A stretch of DNA of 64,000 bases from Dactylis glomerata (GCA_007115705.1 QXEO01000234.1:3387663-3451662), one strand, 5' to 3'; shown: positions 33,798-45,507, counted from the first letter of the stretch. Notes: generated from the letters alone by a model not told the origin. Translations and numbers: made by a program.

Positions 33798-35192
33798 TGA
33801 TACGTCCAAAACGTATCTACTTTCCCGAACACTTTTGCCATTGTTTCTCCTCTAATTTGTGTGTTTTGAATATAACTAACACGGACTGATGCTGTTTTCA
33901 GCAGAATTGCTCTAGTGTCTCATTTTTATGTAGAAATCAACTTTTAGTAAAAATTCAGGAAAATCATGAAAAATCCTATTTCACCAGAAGACCCACAGAG
34001 CCAGAAGACGGGACGGAGAGGAGGCTCGAGGGGCCCTCACACACTGGTGGTGCGGCCCAGCCCTGGCCGCGCCACCCTGGCGTGAGGAGGCCCCAGCCAT
34101 CCTCTCGGCCTCCCCTCTCGCCTATATATACCCTCTAATGACATAATATCGGGGAGACAGCATTTTTCCCAGATAGACTTCCGCTGCGCCACCGCCATCA
34201 GAAACCGCGATTCGGAACCAGAAACTCTGTTCTGGCACCTTGCCGGGATAGGGATTCGGAGGAGATCTTCATCACCATCACCACCGATGCTCCTCCATCG
34301 ACCATCCATGACTCCCCCATCCATGTGTGAGTAATTCCCCCGCTGTAGGTGAGGGGATGGTAGGGATTAGATGAGATTGTTCATGTAATTTGATATGAGA
34401 TTGTTAGGGCATAGTGCCTAGTATCTTTATTTAGTGCCTATGCCATTGTTGCAACTTGTTGAGCTTAATGGTTGTCACTTTAGGCCTGAGTGCCATGATT
34501 TCAGATCTGAACATGTTATTATTTCTATGATGATACTTGTTGTTTATGGTCTTACCTACAAGTTGTATACACATATTGTTGTCCAGAACCCGAGGCCCCA
34601 AAGTGATAGAAATTGGGATAACCGGAGGGGATGGCTATGATGTGAGGATCACATGTGTTCACCGAGTGCTAATGCTTTGCTCCGGTACTCTATTAAAAGG
34701 AGTACCTTAATTACCAGTAGTTTCCCTTGAGGCCCTGCTACAACAGGCTGGTAGGACAAAAGATGTCGTGCAAGTTTCTCCTTGTGAGCACGTACGACTA
34801 TGTACGGAATACAAGCCTATGATTGTTTGTACTAGGATGCTTTATCATTATTTATCTGCAATGCCCATGTCTCATTAATTTCATGAATTATCTTATCCAT
34901 GCAACGCCCGTAATCCATCCCTATGCCTACAGTATTTGTTCCTACTGTTTACTACTGTTACTATTACCGCTGCTATTTTACTACTGCTGTTACTATTTCA
35001 CTACTGTCACCACTATAAAACTGTTGCTACTGATAAACCATTGTGAGCAAGACTGTTTCCAGGTGCAGCTGAATTGACAACTCATCTGTTAAGGCTTACA
35101 TATATTCTTTGGCTCCCCTTGTGTCGAATCAATAAATTTGGGTAATACTTCCCTCGAAGACTATTGCGATCCCCTATACTTGTGGGTCATCA
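33798..35192 (+). repeat. E5 3' LTR, 1395 bp
   Basis: TGATACGTCC...GGGTCATCA, followed by the target duplication GTGCA (35193-35197). It carries the full GC hairpin block around 34045-34080 and an ACT-rich tract at ~34935-35035. Confidence 0.93.
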
Positions 35193-36451
35193 GTGCAGAA
35201 ATCCAACTTTTGGGAAAAATCCCGGAAAATATTGTAAAAATCCTATTTTGCCAGAAGACCCACGGAGCCAGAAGAGGAGACAAAGAGAGGCTGGGAGCTG
35301 GGCTCACCACTAGGGGGTGCGGCCAAGGCCTGGCCGCGCCCACCTGTGGTGAGGCCAGCTCGGCCATCGCCTCGACCCCTCCTTTCTGCCTACATATACC
35401 CTCTGACTTGAAAGGAGCAGGGGTTCGGTGTTTTTCCCAGATAGACTTCTGTAGCACCGCCACCATCAGAAACCGCTGATTCAAAACCCATTCTGGCACC
35501 CTGCCGGAATAGGGATTTGGAGGAGATCTTCATCACCATCATCACCAACGTCTCTCCATCAACCATCTATGACTCCCCCATCCATGTGTGAGTAATTCCC
35601 GCTGTAGGCGAAGGCGATGGTAGGGATTGGATGAGATCATTCATGTAATTTGCTATGAGATTGTTAGGGCATAGTGCCTAGTATCTATTGTTAGTGCTTG
35701 AGACCTTGTTGCAACTTGTTGTGCTTAATGCTTGTCACTTTGGGCCCGAGTGCCATGATTTCAGATCTGAACTTGTTATTGTTTTATGATGATACGTGTT
35801 GTTTATGATCTTACCTGCAAGTTATTTACACATATCGTTGTCCGGAACCCGATGCCCCAAAGTGACAGAATTTGGGATAACCAGAGGGGATGGCTATGAT
35901 GTGAGGATCACATGTGTTCACCGAGTATTAATGCTTTGCTCTGGTACTTTATGAAAAGGAGTACCTTAATTACCAGTAGTTTCCCTTGAGGCCATGCTGC
36001 AACAGGCTGGTAGGACAAAAGATGTCGTGCAAGTTTCTCATTGCGAGCACGTATGACTATATACGGAACACATGCCTATGGTTGTTTAGTACTAGGATGC
36101 TTTATCATTATTTATCTGCAATTGCCCATGTCTCACTGATTTCATGAATTATCTTATCCATGCAACGCTCGTACATCTATCCCTATGCCTACAGTCTTTA
36201 CTACTGTTTACTATTGCTACTATTACTGCTTTTATTTTACTATTGTTGTTACTCTTTTGCTACTATCACCATTATAAAACTGTTTCTACTGATAAACCTT
36301 TACGAGCAAGTCTGTTTCCAGGTGCAGCTGAATTGACAACTCATCTGTTAAGGCTTATAAATATTCTTTGGCTCCCCTTGTGTGGAATCAATAAATTTGG
36401 GTTTTACTTCCCTCGAAGACTGTTGTGATCCCCTATACTTGTGGGTCAACA
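35193..36451 (+). repeat. E4 3' LTR, remaining part (after E5)
   Basis: After GTGCA the sequence resumes with GAAATCCAAC, the family-B LTR continuation of 25723, and ends GTGGGTCAACA (one change from ...TCATCA). GC hairpin at 35314-35341; ACT-rich tract at ~36190-36290. Confidence 0.9.
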
Positions 36452-37786
36452 GGGGCAAGCTTGCCCCTCCCCCAAGGCATGAGGGCGGCGGCCAATGGGA
36501 GGCTAGGGCCAGCGGCCAAGCCCTAGCATGACCCAAACCCTAAACCCTAGGGTGCCCAGGTGCACGGGCCCCTTAGGGCCAATTTGGGGTGTTCTGGTCG
36601 GCCTCCTAATGGGCTCTCCTTCTAGGGAGGACCCAATTAGGTGGGATGCCTTTATTTTTGAAATAAATCAATAAATTTAATATTAATTCCATTAATTAAT
36701 ATTAATTACTTATTTATTTAAGCAACATTGCTCCAAAACTCCTTTTGAAACCCTCCAAACAACTTTCAAATCACCGCAGAACTTTTTTGTCTCTCTCTTG
36801 TCAATACGCCGACAATTCTGAAAGTACCAAAAACATCTTAAATGTCTTTGAACCCTTAAGCATGTTACCCTATGGTCTCCTCTCTGGTAAAAGATCATCA
36901 ATTAGATCTGGAGATCCGTGATGACCCCTGTGCATTCATGAAGGTCTTTTATCGTTGAACTACAAACATTGATGTCCTATTCCCTTTGTTTCTATGATAT
37001 TTGCAATATCTGAGACTTGATTGTCGGTATCACTGATACCTAGTTCAATCTCATTACCGACATTGCCATTTACTCGTTCCGTGATATTCTATCCCCATGA
37101 CCTAGTCACATGTTACAACATTGGATGTAATCTCACCGAGGTCACCTAGAGTATCTTTCTGTCATGCGGAATAACAAATACCATTCTTCAATGATGCTTA
37201 CGCCTCAACATAATCCATTGGAAAATCCAAAGGCACCTTTTCAATCACCCGGTTAAGGTAGTGACGGTTGATGCAATCAAAGCTTCTATCGGAAGTAGTG
37301 ATTAGATATGATCTCATGACTTAAGGATTTAGGTTACAACGTTTCTAATTATCATAACATGAACATCATGGCACGATCATGTTGCAATACTAACATTGGG
37401 TATGTCCATCATAGCATTTACTTGATGGTATGAACCTCATTGTCAATTAGACATAAATGTCACATGATCTGGCAACTGATCATCAGTTGACCAATGCGCT
37501 AGTAATAGAGGTTTACTAAGGACTATGGTTGTTTAATACCACACGTGTATCAGTGTTCCCCGACTGACATAGTTATAACACAGTATTAAACTTATTATGA
37601 ACTAAATGAAATATACAAATAAACCATTTATTATTATTTTCTAGGGAATATTTTCTTTAGTCTCCTACTTGTACTAGAGTACAAATAATCCAGCTGCATT
37701 CAATCATGACACCATATCAGACATATGGGTCTTTGACCATGCTTGCTTGTGAGAGAGTGTTTCAATGATTTGTACAATTCAGACCT
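36452..37786. other. Unidentified sequence right of E4 (host of the CACTA element, left half)
   Basis: No ORF of note and no LTR boundary I can defend. The first 16 bases form a perfect palindrome (GGGGCAAG/CTTGCCCC). A GC-rich stretch (36468-36640) gives way to an A/T-rich one (36650-36720) and then average composition. The style recalls non-coding parts of degenerate Copia elements in minus orientation, but this is only an impression. The last three bases CCT are the CACTA target duplication. Confidence 0.35.
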
Positions 37787-38104
37787 CACTACTAGGAAAA
37801 AGGCTACCCGCAGTGCACCGAAATTGGTTACCCGTAGCGCATGGCCCGTGCACTGCGGGTACCACACCACTGGTAATTAATTACCCATAACGCATGGCTG
37901 GTGCGCTATGGGTAATTTACTTACCCGTAGCGCATCAGCCCATGCGCTGCGAGTAATCTTGTCTGCGCGCTACGGGAATTTTTTTCGAAATTCAAATATT
38001 TATACTTACTCGTGGCGCACTAGGTCCTCGTGTGCTACTGTTTTTTTTTTTGAAATTAAAAAAGGCGGTGCCGCTGCCGGCCGGCGGGGCTGCCGTGGTT
38101 GTTG

Positions 38105-38320
38105 TTAAAAGTTGCCATCATCGGAGAGGAGCTCATTGAAGAGGATATCGGTCGCTGGAGAGGAACTTGTTGGGGAGGAGCTCATCGGAGAGGAGGTCAT
38201 CGGGGAGGAGCTCTTATGCGAGGAGGAGGTCGCCAGAGAGGTCGCTGTGGAGGTCACCGGAGAGGTCACCATGGAGGGCGCCGGAGAGGTCGCCGTGGAG
38301 GTCGCCGGAGGAGGTCGCTT
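38105..38320. repeat. Degenerate ~12-bp purine-rich minisatellite inside the CACTA element
   Basis: Repeating GGAGAGG-type units such as 'ggagaggtcgcc' and 'ggagaggagctc' cover about 200 bp. Several overlapping ORFs exist on both strands only because of the 3n periodicity; I do not call any of them genes. Confidence 0.7.
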
Positions 38321-38336
38321 ATCATGCTCATGCTCA

Positions 38337-38337
<1 letters not shown>

Positions 38338-38387
<50 letters not shown>

Positions 38388-38450
38388 TAGAAGAGAGGTG
38401 GGTGAGATATGGAGGAAGAATAGAGAGGTGGGTGAGATATGGAGGAAGAA
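38338..38450. repeat. (TG)n(AG)n microsatellite and 30-bp tandem duplication
   Basis: A run of TG dinucleotides turns directly into AG dinucleotides (to about 38387), followed by two copies of a 30-bp unit (38391-38420 and 38421-38450) ending 'ggaggaagaa'. Confidence 0.85.
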
Positions 38451-39220
38451 GAGATAGGTTGGATCTGTGTGACCCTCTCCCGACCAATTAGAAACCTCCG
38501 TTGAAAATGCCACTGATCTGTGTTTGTTTGGAAACGTTGTGAGCCATTGGATGTGTGTGTAGATTCGCACTTACCCGTAGTGCACCACTTCACCCATGCA
38601 CTACAGCTAAGTGATTCAAACTTCATAATTTTTTCGCACCAAAAACTAGAACATCAAAAAACTACATCTTCCCTTTCGAATTTTGAGATTCTAAAATTTG
38701 TCAAAACAACCAAGGTCGTTGAATTCTGATGTAACTTTTCGTGTACATACTTTTTCATATAAAAACTTTTTAATTCGACTTCGTATGCAAAAGTTATGGC
38801 TATTTTACCAAGACATAAAGTTTTTTTAGAAAAAAACATCAAAATTCATGTTTATTATTTTTCCTACTTACTAGATCACAGGACATAACTAAATCTCAAA
38901 TTTTGATTTTTTTCAAACCTTTTATCATTTTATTTTATTTTTCAAAAGACTAGAAAGGCGGTCCACGGGGCGGAGGAGGGTGCAGGAAAAGTTTCTAGTG
39001 ATTTTACCCGTAGCGCATGGGTCATAAATTCCGTAGCGCACCAGCCTCGTGCACTGCGGGTAAGTCCCAAAATTTGAATTTTTTGAATTATTTTCCTGCC
39101 CAATTTATCCATAGCGCATGGGCCTGCATGTGCTATGGGTAGTTTTACTACCCGCGGTGCATGTCAGACACATGCGCTACGGGTAAGTTCGCGGAGGGCA
39201 CCCCTTCCAGGCCTACAATT

Positions 39221-39334
39221 ACTCGTAGCGCACTAAATATGTGGTGCGCTGCGGGTAAGTCACATACCCACAGTGCATGGGCATAGATGCACTACAGGTA
39301 AATACCCACAGCGCACCACATATTTAGTGCGCTA
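39221..39334. repeat. Large subterminal inverted repeat of the CACTA element
   Basis: Arms 39226-39257 and 39303-39334 (32 bp) are reverse complements with one mismatch. Each arm is itself built of the GTAGCGCAC / GTGCGCTAC modules, and a further inverted pair lies between them. Confidence 0.85.
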
Positions 39335-39373
39335 TGGGTAGCTGTGCTAACTATAGCTGTTTTTCTAGTAGTG

Positions 39374-40521
39374 CCTTTTATATTCTTTGCAACTTTTCAA
39401 CTAGTTTGACATTATTCCATCATCAAATGATGTCGAAGAGTATATGTTTGGTAGAAGAGTGAGACTTTGAACTCTAGTGTTTGCTATGGCATTCGATCAG
39501 TCAAAAAGAACTTTCTATGTTGCCATACCAGAAACATACTCATCTAGAAGACGAACTTTCTAAGCCATGGTATACTTGCCACTTCCAAGTAGCCTCTCAC
39601 TTTTCAATTTATGTAGATTCAATCGAAAGTGCAAAGTGCAACTTTGATGCCTAACCATGCTTCCATTTATCTAAGCCTTTCATTTTGCAAATTTCCAAAC
39701 CCGGTAAACTCGCACTTGCGCCCAAGCTTACTGTCTTTTAGAAATATGTCCTTAGTTCTACCTAGAACCTGAAGGACACACTTTGTTCAATGATTCTCAA
39801 ATCGTTCCAGGACTTGTTCTTCAAACTTCTCTTTGTTCAATGATTCTCAAATCGTTCTAGAACCTATTCTTCTATCCAAGAACTTGGATCACATTATGTT
39901 GTGTATCCTGTAAGTTGGGTAGTGACTATAGGAAGCCATCTTATCTAAACTCAATCTTCTTCTGACTTGTGATGGATATTCACTTGAGAATGATCTCATG
40001 TCCAAAACGTCAAAACCTCTGATCTATTCTTCTTAGGAAATTTCTTATCTGTGTAGTATCTTTCTAAGTAAGATTAGCAAGCCAATTCTATATCCCAAGC
40101 CCATTTTACCGAACTAGAATTCCGAAAAGCAAAGTTATCATATACGAGAAGCCATGTACAATAATAACCCTCTATACTAAGTCAAGCATGAAAATACCAT
40201 GTAAGACCAGGTAAAGTCAATTAGGATATATACTTCCATGACGAAAGGAGGATCATGTAATATTCACTTGAGAATTTACGTGATGGAGTAGAACTTTGAA
40301 ACCACGATAGTAACATCAGAAAAAAAAGGTGATCATGGTGAGCCTAACTCCGAAGCCATGATAAATACTAATACTTTGTGCTATGAAGGAGTAAAGAAGT
40401 TAACTGATCATGGTGAGACTAACTCTTATACCATGACAAGCCAGTAAAACATGACGAACCAGTAGAAATTAACTTGTAGTAGGATAGTGCATCGGAGAGG
40501 TTATAATCCAACATAGTTATA
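39374..40521. other. Unidentified sequence right of the CACTA element, left flank of E6
   Basis: It continues the sequence interrupted at 37786. No ORF of note. Two near-copies of a 'ttgttcaatgattctcaaatcgtt' block (39784-39807, 39835-39858) form a short direct repeat. The last five bases, TTATA (40517-40521), are the left candidate target duplication of E6. Confidence 0.35.
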
Positions 40522-41951
40522 TGATACGTCCAAAATGTATCTACTTTCCCGAACACTTTTTCTATTGTTTCTCCTCTAATTTGTGTGTTTTGAATACAAC
40601 TAACACGAACTCACGCTATTTTTAGTAGAATTGCTCTGGTGTCTTGTTTTTGTGCAGAAATCTGACTTTCAGGAAAAAATCCCAGAAAATATTGCAAAAA
40701 TTCTATTTTGCCAGAAGACCCACGGAGCCAGAAGGATAGACGAAGGGGGGCTGTGGCCTGGGCTCACCACCAGGGGGCGTGACACAGCCCTGGCCGCGCC
40801 CACCTGTGGTGAGGCCACCTCGGCCGTCGCCTCGACCCCTCCTTCCGCCTACATATACCCTCTAACCTGAAAGGAGTGGGGGTTCTGCGTTTTTCACAGA
40901 TAGACTTCCGCTGTGCCACCGCCTTCAGAAACCGCGATTTGGAACTAGAAACTCTGTTCTGGCACCCTGCCAGGACAGGGATTTGGAGGAGATCTTCATC
41001 GCCATCATCACCGACGTCTCTCCATCAACCATCCATGACCCCCCCATCCATGTGTGAGTAATTCCCACTGTAGGCAAAGGGGATGGTAGGGATTGCATAA
41101 GATCATTCATGTAATTTGCTATGAGATTGTTAGGGCATAGTGCCTAGTATCTTTTATTAGTGCTTATGACATTGTTGCAACTTGTTGTGCTTAATGCTTG
41201 TCACTTTGGGCCCGAGTGCCATGATTTCAGATCTGAACTTGTTATTGTTATGTGATGATACTTGTTGTTTATGGTCTTACCTACAAGTTGTATACACATA
41301 TTGTTGTCCAGAACCCGAGGCCCCAAAGTGATAGAAATTGGGATAACCGGAGGGGATGGCTATGATGTGAGGATCACATGTGTTCACCGAGTGTTAATGC
41401 TTTCCTCCGGTACTTCATTAAAAGAAGTACCTTAATTACCAGTAGTTTCCCTTGAGGCCCTGCTGCAATAGGCTGGTAGGACAAAAGATGTCATGCAAGT
41501 TTCTCATTGCAAGCATGTATGACTATATACAGAACACATGTCTATGATTGTTAGTACTAGGATGCTTTATATTATTTATCTGCAATTGCCGATATCTCAC
41601 TGATTTCATGAATTATCTTATCCATGCAATGCCCATACATCCATCCCTATGCCTACAGTATTCCATCCTACTGTTTACTATTGCTACTATTACCGCTTTT
41701 ATTTTACTACTTTTTTTTTGCGAAAGAACTTTTATTTTACTACTGCTGTTACTGTTTCACTACTATAACCACTATAAAACTGTTGCTACTGATAAACCGC
41801 TGTGAACAAGTTTGTTTCTAGGTGTAGCTGAATTGACAACTCATTTGTTAAGGCTTATAAATAATCTTTGGCTCCTCTTGTGTCGAATCAATAAATTTGG
41901 GTTTTACTTCCCTCGAAGACTGTTGCGATCCCCTATACTTGTGGGTCATCA
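40522..41951 (+). repeat. E6 5' LTR, 1430 bp
   Basis: TGATACGTCC...GGGTCATCA. It is longer than the other family-B LTRs partly because of the 33-bp micro-insertion with duplication at 41711-41743. The GC hairpin block lies around 40773-40805 and the donor-like GTGAGT at about 41053. Confidence 0.9.
41696..41743 (-). mobile_element. Micro-retroposon: 18-bp insert with 15-bp target duplication
   Basis: The 15-mer CTTTTATTTTACTAC occurs at 41696-41710 and again at 41729-41743. Between them lies 18 bp, T9 followed by GCGAAAGAA, which read on the minus strand is TTCTTTCGC plus a 9-A tail. Other family-B LTRs have a single uninterrupted version of this site. A long target duplication and a terminal A-tail are the signature of LINE-machinery retroposition, here 5'-truncated almost to nothing. 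Confidence 0.7.
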
Positions 41952-41962
41952 AGACTATATTC

Positions 41963-41980
41963 TGGTGCCGTTGCCAGGGA
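41963..41980 (+). other. E6 primer-binding site, two transitions
   Basis: TGGTGCCGTTGCCAGGGA, two changes from the tRNA-Asp complement, both C-to-T or G-to-A. Confidence 0.85.
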
Positions 41981-42039
41981 GCATAGCTTTATTTGTAAGT
42001 TCACTTGGGATTCATATTGTTCGCTTCAATCCTTTCATC

Positions 42040-44685
42040 ATGGGTAAACCTCATGATGGAAAAGTTCCTATATTGCCATCCACTATAAGAAGAGGTACGA
42101 CTTTGAACACTTCTGTTGCTCTTGATTCACCATCTGTTATGAGTAAGTTGCTTACACCACCACATGCACACGCTACTGCTACTACTTCTGCTGAGTTTGA
42201 AAATGCCACTGATAATTTAGATGATGCTTCTACTATGCTTGATGAGAGTTGTTCGCTAGGTTCCTTTTTAGATGCTACAATTGTTAGAGCTAAGATGGGA
42301 AACACCACTGTTACACTTGTTAGTTCACCTGAGTCTAGGGAATGTCCTAGTGATGATTTTGATGATGCTTATATTGAGCTTGATGATGATTTTATTGCTG
42401 AAGCTCGTGCTACTCGTGATGCTAAAGCTATTAAGAAACTTCTAGCGAGACGTGCTGTTAGATATAAATTGTCTCCTGATCCTAAGTTTGCTGCTTCTCC
42501 CATAAATAATAGAGACAAGGATTATGATTTCTCTGTAGATTTATCTTACATATCTATTGTTGAGAAAGAGCCTTTTTGTGGTACTGAGAATGAAAGTGCT
42601 ATGGAGCACATGAATGAGCTTTCTACTTTGAGTAATTTGTTTTCTGATGATATTAAGCTTCGCACTTACTTTGTTGCTAAGATTTTTACTTTCTCCTTGA
42701 AAGATGCAGCTAAAACTTGGTTTAATAGCTTGTCTCCTGGATCTATTCGTAGTCCTATTGCTTTGGTTAATGCTTTCTTTCAGAAGTATTTTCCTGCTAG
42801 TGCTCAACATGCTGCTGTGCAGAAAATCTTTGATTTTAAATAGGGAAAAGGATAGATACTGCCTGAATCTTGGACAAGGTTTTGTTCTTTAATTAGAGCT
42901 TTACCTAAAAAGCCATTGCCTAAAAATGAACTCCTTGATATATTTTATAATGGACTAACTGATGAATCTAAGTCATATCTGGATAGTTGTGCTGGTTGTG
43001 TTTTCAGGGAAAGAACTCCGGCTGAAGTTGAAGAATTAATGGCTAAAATAAGCCGAAATCATGATGATTGGACTCTAGTTGAGCCAACACCAGCACCAAC
43101 ACCTGCGTCAGTCCTAGAGCCAATACCAAAGAAGAGAGGAATGATAGAATTAAATGATGAAGTTATGAAGGAAGCTAAGAAATCTCTTAAGGAGAAAGGT
43201 ATTAAGGCCAAAGATGTGAAGAATTTACCTCCTATAGAAGAATTATGTAAGCCAATCCCTCACTCATCTACTATTGAGGTACATTCTCTCCAACATTTTG
43301 ATGATAGAGATATTCCTTACTCTAAACCTCCTAATCAATGCTTAGATGAGTTAGATAATTTTATTGTTAAGCAAGATAATTTTAATAGAATGGTGTAGAA
43401 TCATTTGTTGGAAAATTCTAGAGCTATTAACAAGTTGTAGGATATTGTGGAGAGAACCTCCAATGATGTGAAGATACTTGTTAAACATTTTCAAATGGTT
43501 CAGACTCAAATCGATCAGCTTACCAAGGTGCAAAAAGACTTGCTAGTTAATGCCACAAGAGAAAAACAAACGTGTGAAATACGCACAAGAGGAGGTGCTA
43601 CCACTCAAGACCCCTTATATCCTAAAGGACATCCTAAGAGGATCGAGCAAGATTCTCAACGCACTTCAAGAGATGATATTCCTTCCAAGAAGAAGAAGAA
43701 GAAGAAGCATAAAACAACTGCAGAATCCTCTGAAGCAGGTAAAGATCCTAATAGTGTTACTATTTCTGATGCTGAAACTAAACCAGGAGATGCTTCTAAC
43801 AAAGAAGAAGTTGAAGAGGAACCAGAAAAGATTTATAAGAATGCAAAGTATGCCAAAGAAGACTTCATTGCCAACAATCAGGGTAAAGAGAGAGAACCTT
43901 GGGTACAGAAACCAATACCTTTTCCTGGTAAGAAACACAAATCCAAGAAAGAAGAACACTACAACAGGTTTTGTGAATGGATGAAACCTTTATTTCTACA
44001 AATTCCTTTGACTGATGCTATTAGAATGCCTCCTTATGCAAAGTATATGAAAGATATTGTTACTAACAAAAGGAAGATTCCTAATGAGGAAATTTCCACT
44101 CTACTTGCTAATTATTCTTTTGATGGTAAAGTTTCAGAGAAGCTTGGAGATCCAGGTATACCAACTATTCCTTGCTCCATTAAAAATAACTATGTTAGAA
44201 CAGATTTATGTGATTTGGGAGCCAGAGTTAGTGTCATGCCTTTTTCTCTTTATAAGAGACTTGATCTAGAAAAATTGGTATCAACTGATATATCTTTGCA
44301 GATGGCTGATAAGTCTACTACTATTCCTATCGGTATATGTGAAAATGTTCCTGTTCAAGTTGCTAACAGTTGTTTGATATTAACTGACTTTGTTGTGTTG
44401 GAAATGCCTGAAGATGATAATATGTCTATTATTCTTGGGAGACCCTTTCTAAACATTGCCGGTGCGGTTATTAATTGCAATCAAGGAAAAGTAACTTTTA
44501 ATGTCAATGACAAAGAGTACACAGTTTATTTTCCCAAGAAGATTGATAGAAAGAATGCTCTAAATTCAATCAAGAATGTTGAGACCATCAGAGTTGGTCA
44601 AATTATTTGTTCAGAGCAAAAGCCCAAGGAAGAATATAAAATTATTATGATTGGGACTATGCCTATCAAGGTCGAGGTAACATAA
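42040..44685 (+). pseudogene. E6 gag-protease with four nonsense codons, no frameshift
   Basis: It begins MGKPHDGKVP and keeps a single frame to the stop at 44683-44685. In-frame stops lie at 42841-42843, about 42853, 43396-43398 and 43438-43440, all where related copies have CAG, GAG or similar codons. The gag core, TRGG (for TRSG), lysine run, DLGARVSVMP and LGRPFLN are recognisable. The protease motif has G-to-R in DLGAG, probably inactivating. No pol. Confidence 0.9.
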
Positions 44686-45507
44686 GCATATAGTGAAATG
44701 CAAAGTTTTGCCTCATAAAAAGTTAGTTTGGTAACAAGACTTGATCAACCTTGTTAACAAAGTGATTTTATAAGAACGAAACTTCGTTTTCACCGCATTT
44801 ACTCAACCTCGCTCATTTTTACTTTAACCATTTTTGTTCTTTGTTAGTTAAATGATTAGAATATCTTAGAGCTGCTGCATACTTGGTTTTGATTTGCTTG
44901 CAATCATGCCATCTTCGTTTTCCCGAATTTTTAATCTGTTGTCAATTTCTGAAAAATCCTCAAAAATAAAGTTTTTCAAAAAATTCCGGAAAAATCTTTT
45001 AAAATTTTTAGGTCAAAAATGGGGCAGAGAGGCACCTGGGAGACCTCAGGGGGACCTACCATGCCACCTCACCACCAGGGGGCGCGGCCCAGCCCTAGCC
45101 GCGCCCACCTATGGTGAGAGGGGCCCCCGGCCTCTCACTTATCTCTTCCTCCCCATCTCTTTCTCTCTCCCGAAAAACAATGACACACCTGCTCAAACTC
45201 GTGTTCTTGCTGGTCTTCATCTCGATTTTTCAATCTCCTTGCTTAGCTCATCATTGTTGCTGAGATTTGGAGCATTTGTTCTCCAGTATGTGACTCCTCC
45301 GATTGTCCAAGTAGAATGTTGTTTAGTGAAGTATTTCTTGAGTATTTTAGCTCTATAGGTGACAGGTGAAATGAGTTTGCATGCTTGTTCTATTGCTTAG
45401 AAATATTATTTTGATGCATGTTAGCCCTCTAGTAACTCCCTATAGTAGTTCCCTACATTTGTTTGTCTCAAAATCACTTTTTATGAGGTTTGTTAAAAAT
45501 TTCAGAA
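44686..45507 (+). other. E6 spacer between gag-protease and ORF2
   Basis: Collinear with the E5 spacer. GC-rich hairpin block 45073-45108, C/T-rich run near 45135-45175, donor-like GTATGT at 45296, TTTCAG acceptor ending at 45505, only two bases before the ORF2 ATG. A frame of 154 codons overlaps it (44894-45358) but matches no family and is not conserved in E5. Confidence 0.6.

Larger units (their letters stand above)
25724..35192 (+). mobile_element. E5: complete family-B LTR retrotransposon
   Basis: A full-length plus-strand element: 5' LTR 25724-27086, perfect primer site 27098-27115, gag-protease 27175-29835 (one nonsense codon), spacer, ORF2 30670-31803 (open), hairpin, 3' module, polypurine tract, 3' LTR 33798-35192, and target duplication GTGCA on both sides. 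It has no RT, RNase H or integrase. The LTRs show about a dozen differences in the first 200 bp plus a ~34-bp indel, so it is older than E1. Confidence 0.94.
23286..36451 (+). mobile_element. E4: partial family-B element (plus), hosting E3 and E5
   Basis: It starts inside ORF2 (subtype 2), where E3 inserted, and runs through the hairpin and internal polypurine tract, the 3' module, the terminal polypurine tract and the 3' LTR (25589-25723 plus 35198-36451, split by E5). The 5' LTR and gag-protease are not in the window; they were left of E3's missing end or deleted with it. Its 3' module lacks about 400 bp present in E5 (junction near 25045, where 'acctttcaa' joins 'tgaaaagctc'). Confidence 0.85.
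37787..39373. mobile_element. CACTA (En/Spm) DNA transposon, non-autonomous, 1587 bp
   Basis: It starts CACTACTAGGAAAAA and ends TTTTTCTAGTAGTG, imperfect terminal inverted repeats with the CACTA signature, flanked by the 3-bp duplication CCT (37784-37786 and 39374-39376). Both ends are packed with short inverted modules built on ACCCGTAGCGCA and its complement, the expected subterminal transposase-binding arrays. No transposase is encoded. The interior holds a purine-rich minisatellite, a TG/AG microsatellite and a 30-bp tandem duplication. It should depend on transposase from a full-length relative. Confidence 0.92.

Noticed and set aside
36528..36552. Telomere-like CCCTAAA units
   Set aside because: Only about one and a half units; not an interstitial telomere tract.
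38099..38626. Overlapping ORFs up to 173 aa in the CACTA interior
   Set aside because: They follow the 12-bp minisatellite and the TG/AG run; both strands and several frames are open for compositional reasons.
39784..39858. Short direct repeat that could be a CRISPR-like or array structure
   Set aside because: Two copies only, in plant nuclear DNA; a local duplication is sufficient.
41812..42039. Similar upstream extension of the E6 gag frame
   Set aside because: Same reason: it begins in the LTR and runs through the primer site.
44894..45358. 154-codon frame in the E6 spacer
   Set aside because: Not conserved in the collinear spacers of E2, E3 and E5, and it spans the predicted splice signals.
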